DNA of 36,984 bases from an uncultured Gammaproteobacteria bacterium. GTDB taxonomy: Bacteria > Pseudomonadota > Gammaproteobacteria > GCA-002705445 > GCA-002716945. Where the stretch lies: assembly GCA_913048065.1 (NCBI GenBank), contig CAJWVG010000009.1, positions 1 to 36,984 on the forward strand, given 5' to 3'. The position numbers and the translations under genes were made by a program. The notes beneath the pieces were generated by a model. That model ran no database searches. It saw only the letters and a program-made list of their open reading frames with translations, and was not told the DNA's origin. Shown in pieces: positions 9,044 to 18,033 of the stretch (position 1 is its first letter; every line of letters starts with the position of its first letter).

Positions 9044-10957
9044 ATGAAAAACTTACATATTACTTTAATACTTTTTTTAACTACTGTTTTTGCTCAAATA
9101 TCAATGAGCGATATTAATAAAGTTTCGAATCAGCAGTTAGATAAAATCAAAGAAGAGTTACAAACCAATAGCTCCGAAACATCATTGGATGAAAGCAATT
9201 TAGATATTATTAATATAGATGAAATTGAGATTGAACCTGATATTACCTCTCAGGTTATTGATAGTAAATATTATGGATATAACTATTTTCAAACATCAGT
9301 TAATTTTTTTGATAATATGCCCGCTCCATCTGATTTTAAACTAGGTCCAGGCGACGAAATTACTTTGTCTTTATGGGGCGAAACAAATTCGCGACAAACA
9401 TTTATTATTAGTAGAGAAGGGTTAATCTATTATAAAAATATAGGATTTATTAATCTGTCAAATAAAACAGTTAAAGAAGCAGAAATCCTACTAATCAATG
9501 AATTATCTAAGATTTACTCAACCTTAAAAGATGATAAAAATTCTACAAAACTGATGATTGAGCTTGGTAAATTAAAATCTATAAATATATATTTTTCCGG
9601 CGAAATATTTCAACCTGGTATCCATTTAGTTCACCCATTCTCAGATATTTTTGTCGCATTAGTTCAAGCAGGAGGCGTCAATCAGGATGGTTCTTTAAGA
9701 AATATACAATTAGTTAGAGAAGGCAACATTATAGATAAAGTAGACTTCTATACTTTTTTCAATAAAGGTACCAGCTCACCCTTCAATGTAAGGTTAATTG
9801 ACGGAGATACCATACATGTTCCTGCAGTTAAAGATCGTATAGAAATTGAAGGTGGAGTTATTAGGCCTGGTTTTTATGAGATCTTAGCTAACGAAAAAGT
9901 GACTGATGTAATAAGTTACGCCGCAGGACTAAAAGCAAGAGCTTTGTCGACAATTACGATCGATACAGTGATACCTGTTATCAGTCGTTCCTCTGATGAC
10001 AATGCCTTATCGAGTATTAATATAAATTTAAAAGATACTGATAATATTTCTTTAAATAATGGTGACTTAATAACTATTAGAGAGATGGGGACTGTAGATT
10101 CAAAAGTTGAAATTCTTGGTAGAGTAAAAAATCCAGGATCTTATTCAGCTATAAACATGACCCTTAAAGATATTTTAGATATTGCTGGAGGATTTGATGA
10201 TCCAACATTTAGAAAAACTATTCTCGAAGATAAAATTAAAGTTCTTCGACCCAATTCTGATCAATTTTATAGTATAGAGCTTGATGTTTCCTATAAAGAT
10301 GCAGATCAATTCAAATTAGAGATAAATGATAAAATTCTAGTTTACGAAGATATAAATTATAGCAATAGTTTTACTTACCGAATTGAAGGAGAGGTTGCGA
10401 ACCCAGGGACATATCCTTTGAATAGCTCTAAAATCACTGTAGGTAAAGCAGTAGCATTGGCTGGAGGTTTAACGGCCTTAAGTTCAGAAAAGAATCTTAT
10501 TGTAAAACAAGAGTTTACATCAATAGATGAAGAAGGAAATAAAACTACTTTTTCAGAGCCTGTTAATAATGTCAACATAGATTTTGAAGTCGGAGTTAAT
10601 TCAGTAATTATAGCATCTCCATTTGAAAATGTAGTAAGAGTTGAGGGTAATGTTTTCAATCCAGGGTTAGTGTCTTATCAAAGTGGCCTTACTATGTCCC
10701 GAGCTATTATTCTAGCTGGAGGCTACAAGCCCAATAGTATGAAAAAAAGAGCATATGTTAAAAAAGCTAACGGGGCAGTAGATAAAGCAAATTTGTTCAG
10801 AGGTAGAACCAAGAGATTGTCTCCAGGAGATACTGTAGTCGTTCCTGTTAATCCAGACCCGTATGATTTTGATGTAACAACTTTTATAGCGGACTTTTCG
10901 ACAACATTAGCTAACATAGCAGCTATCCTTCTCATAGTTGATAATCAATCCGATTAG
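9044..10957 (+). CDS. Polysaccharide export protein with multiple SLBB domains (Wza-like)
   Basis: Signal peptide; 'FKLGPGDEITLSLWGETN' (Poly_export); repeated SLBB-like 'V.NPG.Y......T...AI.LAGG' segments; 637 aa. Confidence 0.88.
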   Translation: MKNLHITLILFLTTVFAQISMSDINKVSNQQLDKIKEELQTNSSETSLDESNLDIINIDEIEIEPDITSQVIDSKYYGYNYFQTSVNFFDNMPAPSDFKLGPGDEITLSLWGETNSRQTFIISREGLIYYKNIGFINLSNKTVKEAEILLINELSKIYSTLKDDKNSTKLMIELGKLKSINIYFSGEIFQPGIHLVHPFSDIFVALVQAGGVNQDGSLRNIQLVREGNIIDKVDFYTFFNKGTSSPFNVRLIDGDTIHVPAVKDRIEIEGGVIRPGFYEILANEKVTDVISYAAGLKARALSTITIDTVIPVISRSSDDNALSSININLKDTDNISLNNGDLITIREMGTVDSKVEILGRVKNPGSYSAINMTLKDILDIAGGFDDPTFRKTILEDKIKVLRPNSDQFYSIELDVSYKDADQFKLEINDKILVYEDINYSNSFTYRIEGEVANPGTYPLNSSKITVGKAVALAGGLTALSSEKNLIVKQEFTSIDEEGNKTTFSEPVNNVNIDFEVGVNSVIIASPFENVVRVEGNVFNPGLVSYQSGLTMSRAIILAGGYKPNSMKKRAYVKKANGAVDKANLFRGRTKRLSPGDTVVVPVNPDPYDFDVTTFIADFSTTLANIAAILLIVDNQSD

Positions 10958-10964
10958 CAGTGCA

Positions 10965-11714
10965 ATGAAGCTAGTCCTTCTCCGTCATGGTGAAAGTCAA
11001 TGGAACCTTGAAAATAAATTTACAGGTTGGAAAGATGTCTCATTAACACAAACCGGAATTGAAGAAGCAAAATTCTCAGGGAAGCAATTAGTTAAAGCTA
11101 ATATTAATATACAAAGTGTTTACACTTCTCTTTTGAACAGAGCAACTGAAACTACCGATATTGTCACCGATATTATAAATTTTTCTAAAAAAAATATTCA
11201 CTATGATTGGCGTTTAAATGAGAGACATTATGGGGCACTTCAAGGGCTAAATAAATCCGAGACAGCTGAAAAATATGGAGAAGAGCAAGTACAAATATGG
11301 AGAAGGAGTTATGATATTCCACCACCACCACTAAATGAAGATGATAAGCGACACCCAAGATTTGATAAAAAATTTGGTTCTATTGAATGTAAATTGCCAG
11401 CTGGTGAAAGTTTAAAAAATGTCATTAATCGCTTAAATCCGTTTTGGAATGAATATTTTACATATATAAGAAAAAACATGGGAAATCATTTAATTGTGGC
11501 TCATAGTAACTCTTTGAGAGCAATTGTAAAATTACTAGAAAACTTAACTGACAAAGACATTATAAAAGTAAATATACCTACAGGAATACCACTAGTATAC
11601 GAATTTGATCAAAATTTTAATATCTTAGATAAAAAATTTTTAATTGATCAAAATACTTTAAATTCAAAATTAGATGCTGTAGCTAAGCAGGGTAAAATAA
11701 AGGAAAAAAAATGA
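10965..11714 (+). CDS. gpmA: 2,3-bisphosphoglycerate-dependent phosphoglycerate mutase
   Basis: 'MKLVLLRHGESQWNLENKFTGWKDVSLTQTG', 'RLNERHYGALQGLNKSETAEKYGEEQVQIWRRSYDIPPPP', 'VAHSNSLRAIVK'. The family N-terminus places the start at 10965, not the ORF start 10938. Confidence 0.92.
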   Translation: MKLVLLRHGESQWNLENKFTGWKDVSLTQTGIEEAKFSGKQLVKANINIQSVYTSLLNRATETTDIVTDIINFSKKNIHYDWRLNERHYGALQGLNKSETAEKYGEEQVQIWRRSYDIPPPPLNEDDKRHPRFDKKFGSIECKLPAGESLKNVINRLNPFWNEYFTYIRKNMGNHLIVAHSNSLRAIVKLLENLTDKDIIKVNIPTGIPLVYEFDQNFNILDKKFLIDQNTLNSKLDAVAKQGKIKEKK

Positions 11715-12715
11715 ATAATTTTTGGAATAAACATGATGTGTTAATAACTGGAGCTGATGGTTTTATAGGAAGTCATTTAACTGAAAAGCTCGTTTCTTTG
11801 AATGCTAATGTAACTGCGCTTAGTTATTATAATTCAAGAGGTAGTAATGGATGGCTTGACAATGTATATGATAAAATACCCGATAATCTAATAGTTAAGC
11901 AAGGAGATATTCGAGACGCTCATTTCATTGACGGAATAATAGGCAATGCTACTACAGTTTTTCATTTAAGTAGCTTAATTGCAATTCCTTATAGTTATAC
12001 AGCTTATCAAAGCTATATAGACACTAATATTACGGGATTATCGAATTTACTGACATCTTGCAGAAGATACGATGTACAAAAAATAGTTCATACATCCACT
12101 AGTGAGGTATATGGATCTGCACTATATACGCCAATTGATGAAAAGCATCCCTTACAAGGACAATCTCCATATTCTGGATCAAAGATTGCAGCAGATGTGA
12201 TTGCAGACAGTTTTTTTAGATCATTTGATTTACCTATTACTACCGCAAGACCATTTAATACATATGGACCAAGACAATCATTAAGGGCTGTTATTCCAGC
12301 TGTAATACAGCAGTTAATAAATAAAGAAGATGGAAGCTTTTTAGATATTGGAGATATTACCCCAAAAAGAGATTTCAATTTTGTTTCTGATACAGTGGAT
12401 GGATTTTTATCTCTTGGAGAGGAAAAAAATGTTTTAGGTAAGGTTTATAATATAGGTTCTGGAGTGGATGTATCAATTAAAGAACTATGCGATATTTTGT
12501 TTGAAATTTCTGGTAAAAAGCTTGAATATAGAACTGATACTCAACGATTAAGACCAGATAAAAGTGAAGTAAATAGATTGTTATGTGATTCTTCACTTAT
12601 TAAGAAATCTACTGGATGGGAAAGTAAAATAGATTTATATGATGGCTTAAAAATAACTTATGATTGGTTTAAATCAAACTCTGACCAATATGGGAAAGAA
12701 ACTTTTTTACTTTGA
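11711..12715 (+). CDS. legB: LegB-type NDP-GlcNAc 4,6-dehydratase (SDR)
   Basis: 'VLITGADGFIGSHLTEKLV', 'SSLIAIPYSYTAYQSYIDTNITGL', 'TSTSEVYGSA', 'YSGSKIAAD', 'RPFNTYGPRQSLRAVIP'. Adjacent to LegC and LegF. Confidence 0.82.
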   Translation: MNNFWNKHDVLITGADGFIGSHLTEKLVSLNANVTALSYYNSRGSNGWLDNVYDKIPDNLIVKQGDIRDAHFIDGIIGNATTVFHLSSLIAIPYSYTAYQSYIDTNITGLSNLLTSCRRYDVQKIVHTSTSEVYGSALYTPIDEKHPLQGQSPYSGSKIAADVIADSFFRSFDLPITTARPFNTYGPRQSLRAVIPAVIQQLINKEDGSFLDIGDITPKRDFNFVSDTVDGFLSLGEEKNVLGKVYNIGSGVDVSIKELCDILFEISGKKLEYRTDTQRLRPDKSEVNRLLCDSSLIKKSTGWESKIDLYDGLKITYDWFKSNSDQYGKETFLL

Positions 12716-13848
12716 TGTCAATTCCTTTATCAATACCAAACTTAAGCGGAAATGAATTAAAATATGTTTCTGATTGTTTAAATTCCGAATGGGTTTCTAC
12801 AGAAGGTTCCTATGTTGAAAAATTTGCAGAAGCTACTCAAGAATACACAAAGGCAAAATATGCTATTCCATGTGTTAACGGTACTAGCGCACTTCAGACT
12901 TGTTTAAGATTAATAGATTTAAAGCCTGGAGAGGAAGTTATTATGCCCACCTTAACATTCATAGCGCCAGTAAATGCAGTAAGATATTTTTATGCAGACC
13001 CTATCTTTTTTGATTGTGATAATTTTTTTAACATAGATATAAATCAACTATATGATTTTTTAAAAAAAAATACATCATATAAAAATGGTAAGCTAATTAA
13101 CAATGTTACCGATAAGATTATAAGAGCCATTATTCCCGTTAATATTTTTGGCAATTCACTAGATATTGATGCCCTACTAGAAATCTCAGATCAATTCGAT
13201 ATACCGATTATAGAAGATGCATCTGAAGCTATTGGAACATTTTATAAAAAAAATAGGCATGCTGGGACTGCAGGTTTGATGGGTTGTCTATCTTTCAATG
13301 GTAATAAAATGATTACTACTGGGGGAGGAGGTATGATACTGACTAATGATAAAAAACTAGGTGAAAAAGCATCCTATCTTACAAGGCAGGCAAAAAATAA
13401 TAAGGTATTTTATGTTCATGATGAAGTCGGATATAACTTTAGACTTACCAATGTTGCAGCAGCAATAGGTTTAGCACAATTAGAACAGATTAATCAATTT
13501 CTTGAAATTAAAGAAAAAAATTTTGAGTTATACAAAAAAATAATGAATAATAAAAACTTTATTGATATTGTTTCTCCCCCAAGTTACGGTAAAAGTAATC
13601 ATTGGTTTTATGCAATAAAAATAAATAGAAACTACCACAGAAATATACCCCAGATTATAGATTTTCTTGAAAAAAATGGTGTTCAAGCAAGACCAATCTG
13701 GAAACTAAACCATACACAGAAACCTTATAAAGATTGTTTTCATGTTGATTTATCCAATGCAAATAATTTGTACGATAAAATATTTAATGTTCCTTGTAGT
13801 ACTAATTTGTCAGAAGAATCCATTATGACAGTTTGTGATTTACTATAA
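12712..13848 (+). CDS. legC: LegC-type PLP-dependent aminotransferase
   Basis: 'IPLSIPNLSGNELKYVSDCLNSEWVSTEGSYVEKFE..', 'VNGTSALQTCLRL', 'IIEDASEAIGT', Lys motif 'SFNGNKMITTGGGGMI'. Confidence 0.85.
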   Translation: MMSIPLSIPNLSGNELKYVSDCLNSEWVSTEGSYVEKFAEATQEYTKAKYAIPCVNGTSALQTCLRLIDLKPGEEVIMPTLTFIAPVNAVRYFYADPIFFDCDNFFNIDINQLYDFLKKNTSYKNGKLINNVTDKIIRAIIPVNIFGNSLDIDALLEISDQFDIPIIEDASEAIGTFYKKNRHAGTAGLMGCLSFNGNKMITTGGGGMILTNDKKLGEKASYLTRQAKNNKVFYVHDEVGYNFRLTNVAAAIGLAQLEQINQFLEIKEKNFELYKKIMNNKNFIDIVSPPSYGKSNHWFYAIKINRNYHRNIPQIIDFLEKNGVQARPIWKLNHTQKPYKDCFHVDLSNANNLYDKIFNVPCSTNLSEESIMTVCDLL

Positions 13849-13855
13849 CCTTTTT

Positions 13856-14533
13856 ATGATTCAAAATAAAAAAATTTTAGCTATAATACCCGCCAGAGAA
13901 AATTCAAAGCGAATAAAGAATAAGAATATTAAAATGTTTTGTGGAAAACCATTAATTCACTGGACAATAGATCAAGCTCTAAATTCTTTTATTATTGACA
14001 GAGTGATTGTTTCTACTGACTCAGATGTCATTAAAAAAATATCAATTGCAAGTGGGGCAGAAGTACCTTTTTTGAGACCAAAAAATCTTGCTCAAGATCA
14101 TTCGAGTACTAATGATTGTATTCTTCATTTGCTTAATAATCTTGAAGAGATTTATGATATAATTATATTGTTACAGCCAACATCTCCTCTAAGAAAAGAT
14201 TTTCATATTACTGATTCAATTGAGCATTTTACTAATTATGATAATATTGAATCATTAGTTAGCGTAAAAAAAAATACAAACCATATTTACGAAAAAAAAG
14301 ATTTGATATATAACCTGTTTGATAAAACTACACTTAATCTAAATGAAAAAACTGCGCCAAAATCCTTTTCTCCAAATGGATCAATTTATATATCTACCAG
14401 GCATCACTTTTTAACAAATAAAACCTTTTATACAAAAAAAACATACTTATATATTATGGATAGTAAGCATTCGGTAGATATAGATTATGATAAAGATTTT
14501 TTGTATGCTAAAAAGTTGTTTGAAAAGGTATAA
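13856..14533 (+). CDS. legF: CMP-nonulosonate (legionaminate-type) cytidylyltransferase (NeuA/LegF-like)
   Basis: 'ILAIIPARENSKRIKNKNIKMFCGKPLIHWTIDQAL', 'VSTDSDVIKKI', 'LLQPTSPLR', 'SPNGSIYIS', 'HSVDIDYDKDF'. ATG at 13856 fits the family N-terminus. Confidence 0.87.
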   Translation: MIQNKKILAIIPARENSKRIKNKNIKMFCGKPLIHWTIDQALNSFIIDRVIVSTDSDVIKKISIASGAEVPFLRPKNLAQDHSSTNDCILHLLNNLEEIYDIIILLQPTSPLRKDFHITDSIEHFTNYDNIESLVSVKKNTNHIYEKKDLIYNLFDKTTLNLNEKTAPKSFSPNGSIYISTRHHFLTNKTFYTKKTYLYIMDSKHSVDIDYDKDFLYAKKLFEKV

Positions 14534-14540
14534 AACTATA

Positions 14541-15446
14541 ATGAATTTAGACTGTTCAAATATTAAAGTATTATTAATTGGAGATTTTATGATAGATCAT
14601 TATATCATAGGTACATCTAGTAGAATGTCTCCAGAAGCTCCAGTTCCAGTAGTAGTTCCACAAAGAGAATATTCAATTCCTGGAGGCGCAGGTAATGTTG
14701 CTATGAATTTGAGTAAAATGGGTGCCGATGTAACATGTGTTGGATTTGTTGGAGATGATAGTTGGGGAAATAAGATGCTTTCAATGTTGAAGAATTTAGA
14801 AATTAATATTGATAACATAGAAATTATTAAAAATCATCCTACAACACTTAAAAAAAGAATTTATTGTGATGGTAAACAGATAGCAAGAATTGACACTGAA
14901 AAAGTAATAGATTGGAACTCTAAGTTATTATCTGAAAATCTTAATAATTACAATATTTGTATATTCTCAGATTATAATAAGGGGGCAGTAAAAAATATAA
15001 ATATCAAACATGACACCCTTATAATAGATCCTAAAAAAGATGATTTTTCATTCTATAAAAATTGTACTATTATTACGCCAAATTTAAATGAACTCCAGAG
15101 AGCAACTGATATTCAAATTAAAGATGATCAATCGCTTGTTGTTGCTTGTAATGAATTAATTAAAGAGAACAACTTTAGTTATATAATCGCAAAAAAGGGT
15201 GAAAAAGGAATGACGATAGTCGGGCAAAATGATTATGTTAAGCATATCCCTGCTCACTTTGTTGAAAATCCAGATGTTACAGGGGCCGGAGATACAGTTA
15301 TTTCGACTCTCTCATTAGTATATACAAAAACAAAAGATATTGAATTGTCTGCCAAGATTGCTAATGCCGCCGCCGCAGTTGTTGTAGGAAAATCTGGCAC
15401 AGAAACCGTTACTATGACTGAGATACTCAAATCTCCATTTATATAA
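14541..15446 (+). CDS. HldE N-terminal-domain-like heptose-7-phosphate kinase (PfkB/ribokinase family)
   Basis: 'VLLIGDFMIDHYIIGTSSRMSPEAPVPVV', 'PGGAGNVAMNLSKMGADVTCVGFVGDD', 'VTGAGDTVISTLSL'. No cytidylyltransferase domain. ATG at 14541 fits the family. Confidence 0.83.
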   Translation: MNLDCSNIKVLLIGDFMIDHYIIGTSSRMSPEAPVPVVVPQREYSIPGGAGNVAMNLSKMGADVTCVGFVGDDSWGNKMLSMLKNLEINIDNIEIIKNHPTTLKKRIYCDGKQIARIDTEKVIDWNSKLLSENLNNYNICIFSDYNKGAVKNINIKHDTLIIDPKKDDFSFYKNCTIITPNLNELQRATDIQIKDDQSLVVACNELIKENNFSYIIAKKGEKGMTIVGQNDYVKHIPAHFVENPDVTGAGDTVISTLSLVYTKTKDIELSAKIANAAAAVVVGKSGTETVTMTEILKSPFI

Positions 15447-15449
15447 ATA

Positions 15450-17138
15450 TTAGTTAATTTTTTCTAGAGAATTACTATTTTTGATCGAAACATAGAACTT
15501 CCAATCCATTACCTCAATAGTAGCATGATTTGAAATATCAAATGATTGGAATTCTTCTAGAGGAAAAACTCTTTTTTCAATACCGTTTACTAATAAGCTT
15601 ATTGGCATAATAAAATTTGCGTTAACATTGTTCCATTTATAGAAAAACTTTGAATCTGTTTGATAGTACTCTAACTCTGGTTGATTTGGAGTGTATAAAT
15701 ATTGTTCAGAAAAATATGAATAATCACTACCAGTTTTCTCTTGAACTTTTTCAAAAAAGTCTTCTGTGCTAACATGACTTTTTGCATTTTCAACCATGAA
15801 TTCTTTTAATATTGCAAACCAAATAGGGTCGTCATTTATAACGCTCCTTAGCGTGTGCATTACCCAAGCACCTTTCATATAAGTATCACCATTTAAAGCC
15901 CAATAATTTTCATCTTCTGGTCCTACAATAGGAATTTTATTTTGAATCCTAGATTTAATGCTTTTTAAGTAATCAACACTTACTGGGTAGCTATTAAATT
16001 TATCTTCAAAATATAATGCCTCAGAGTAGACTTGCAACCCCTCATGAATCCAAATATGTGTTGGATCGATCGCAGTAACACTATTTCCAAACCATTCATG
16101 ACCCGTTTCATGAATAATAAGCGGATCAATAACACCATACATAGCCCAACTACTACTTCTAACACCATTATAGATGCTAAAACCATTTCCGTAAGTTACA
16201 GCGGATTGATGTTCCATTCCTAAATAAGGGACTTCAATAAGTTTATATCCGTCATTCCACCACTGATATTCCCCAAAATATTTTTCATAGAAACGAATAA
16301 CCTCTTTTGCCTGTAAGAAGTAATTTCTTCCAATTTCTTCGTTATAGTCTAAAACATAATGATTCAAATAATGAATCATATCATCTTTTATAAATGTATC
16401 TTGAACTGCAACATAGTTTCCGATCTGAACTGAAATATTATAGTTATTAATTGGATTATTCACAAACCACTCATAGGTAGTTTTATCATTATCTTGTTCT
16501 ACAATACTTCTAAGTTGGCCATTACCAACACTAACTAAATGAGATGGTACAGTAAAAGCCATTCTAACGCTATCAGGTTCTTCAGTAATATGATCTTTAT
16601 TAGGCCACCAAATTCTTGCACCTTCCCCTTCACAAGAAACTGCAACCCAATCTCTGTTATCTTTATCTTTAGACCATGTGAATCCTCCTGACCAGGGTGG
16701 ATTATCAGCACCTTGAGGCACTCCATTATAATGAACGGTAAAATCAAATAGTAAATCTTTATCTATAGTTTTATTGAATATTACCATAACAGCATCTTCT
16801 TCTCTACTGTATTCAATAGAATTATTTTGATGAGTAATTTTTGTAATATTTAAATTTTTAGCTAGATCTACTTGAAGAGTATCAATATTATCAAGACTTT
16901 TTGCTTTAATAGTTACAAAGCCATCTATTGATTTTTGTTCTATATCAAAATCTATATTAATATCATAATAAGATACATCATATGATGTACGATATTCGTT
17001 TAAAAATCCCATCAAATAATTATTACGAGTTAATTTTGGCATATCAGTTTGTGATCCATGAGGCCTCAAATTATCAACATTTGCATTGCAAGCAATTAGC
17101 AAAAGATAGAATGTAAGTAAGCTATATATTTTTTTCAT
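15450..17138 (-). CDS. M1-family zinc metallopeptidase (aminopeptidase N-like), lipoprotein
   Basis: Gluzincin motif 'HETGHEWFGNSVTAIDPTHIWIHEGLQVYSEALYFE' (HExxH-X18-E). 'GMEHQSAVTYG'. Lipobox-like N-terminus 'MKKIYSLLTFYLLLIACNAN' sets the start at 17138 rather than ORF start 17222. Confidence 0.9.
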   Translation of the reverse strand: MKKIYSLLTFYLLLIACNANVDNLRPHGSQTDMPKLTRNNYLMGFLNEYRTSYDVSYYDINIDFDIEQKSIDGFVTIKAKSLDNIDTLQVDLAKNLNITKITHQNNSIEYSREEDAVMVIFNKTIDKDLLFDFTVHYNGVPQGADNPPWSGGFTWSKDKDNRDWVAVSCEGEGARIWWPNKDHITEEPDSVRMAFTVPSHLVSVGNGQLRSIVEQDNDKTTYEWFVNNPINNYNISVQIGNYVAVQDTFIKDDMIHYLNHYVLDYNEEIGRNYFLQAKEVIRFYEKYFGEYQWWNDGYKLIEVPYLGMEHQSAVTYGNGFSIYNGVRSSSWAMYGVIDPLIIHETGHEWFGNSVTAIDPTHIWIHEGLQVYSEALYFEDKFNSYPVSVDYLKSIKSRIQNKIPIVGPEDENYWALNGDTYMKGAWVMHTLRSVINDDPIWFAILKEFMVENAKSHVSTEDFFEKVQEKTGSDYSYFSEQYLYTPNQPELEYYQTDSKFFYKWNNVNANFIMPISLLVNGIEKRVFPLEEFQSFDISNHATIEVMDWKFYVSIKNSNSLEKIN

Positions 17139-17319
17139 AAAAGGTTTTTGATTGAAACACACTCTTAGCAAAGATGATATAGTACAATAAAATACAAAAC
17201 AAAAACCAAAGGACAATTGCAAAGGCTTCTTTTATTGCAAATAGTACGTAAGCAATAGCAAAGTAAATTATCCACTTCACCCAATTAGGTTGATGCCAGA
17301 GTTTTAATAATAAATTCAT
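17122..17319 (-). CDS. Small hydrophobic membrane protein
   Basis: 65 aa with two hydrophobic stretches. ATG overlaps the upstream stop by 4 bp and the 3' end overlaps the M1 start by 17 bp, consistent with an operon gene. Confidence 0.6.
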   Translation of the reverse strand: MNLLLKLWHQPNWVKWIIYFAIAYVLFAIKEAFAIVLWFLFCILLYYIIFAKSVFQSKTFYEKNI

Positions 17320-18032
17320 TCTTCTGCAAAATAGTATAATTTATTATAATAATCTAATGCTTCATCATAAATCGATTGATATTTTTTATCTAAATTACTT
17401 TGAATAGATGAAAATTTCTGAAAATGAGTAGTTGTAATCACATTATCATACCAATGTTTCCACCAAATGCCATCTTGTGAATGATTTCCCTTATTCCAGC
17501 TTAGCATAGAATTATCAAAATCTAAATCAATGCTAGCACACCACCGGGATAATGTTTTTTTAGGATTTTTAAGTAAAATCTCTGAATCAATTACAATAAA
17601 CTTTTTTTTCATATTACCTAAATGCTTTATGATTTTATATTGTTGGGGGTATCCAAGCTCAATTACATGATTAAGAGTATTTTTTTTAATGTAGGAGTTG
17701 ATTACATCTTTAGGGTGTCGTATTAAAATACAATTTTTAAAATTTTCAATCCAATCTATATTTGTAGTATCAACTAAATGATGTGCCATATGTTTCTGAT
17801 ACCAATACTTTTTATCGTTGGGGATTTTAGATTCAAGACTTAAAACAACATCATCATAGGTATTGGGATAATAATCAATAATCTCTTTATACATTGGGTG
17901 TTTTAACTTTGTCTCTTTAAGATAGTAAGCATAAAAGGGTTCATCGGAAACAAATGTATCGTTTCTAGATGACCAAGATCTCATAAGTGCAGTAGATATA
18001 TTTCTTGGACCTGACCAACAAGCAATCCTCAT
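17316..18032 (-). CDS. Sulfotransferase-like P-loop protein
   Basis: N-terminal 'MRIACWSGPRNISTALMRSWSSRND' resembles the 5'-PSB loop; 'NCILIRHPKDVINSY' resembles the 3'-phosphate-binding region. Directly downstream of the class IV aminotransferase. Confidence 0.7.
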   Translation of the reverse strand: MRIACWSGPRNISTALMRSWSSRNDTFVSDEPFYAYYLKETKLKHPMYKEIIDYYPNTYDDVVLSLESKIPNDKKYWYQKHMAHHLVDTTNIDWIENFKNCILIRHPKDVINSYIKKNTLNHVIELGYPQQYKIIKHLGNMKKKFIVIDSEILLKNPKKTLSRWCASIDLDFDNSMLSWNKGNHSQDGIWWKHWYDNVITTTHFQKFSSIQSNLDKKYQSIYDEALDYYNKLYYFAEE

Positions 18033-18033
18033 A

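Noticed and set aside
10375-10935. Minus-strand ORFs (94 and 70 aa) inside the SLBB gene
   Set aside because: Antisense shadows of a conserved coding sequence; no start signals or domains.
12088-12378. Minus-strand ORF of 96 aa inside legB
   Set aside because: Antisense to conserved SDR motifs; no independent support.
13063-14276. Poly-A tracts (about 9 nt) inside legC and legF as possible phase-variable sites
   Set aside because: A-tracts of this length are common throughout this AT-rich window and frames are intact; no evidence of slippage.
15980-16747. Several short ORFs on both strands inside the M1 peptidase gene
   Set aside because: All overlap the HExxH-containing frame; shadow ORFs.
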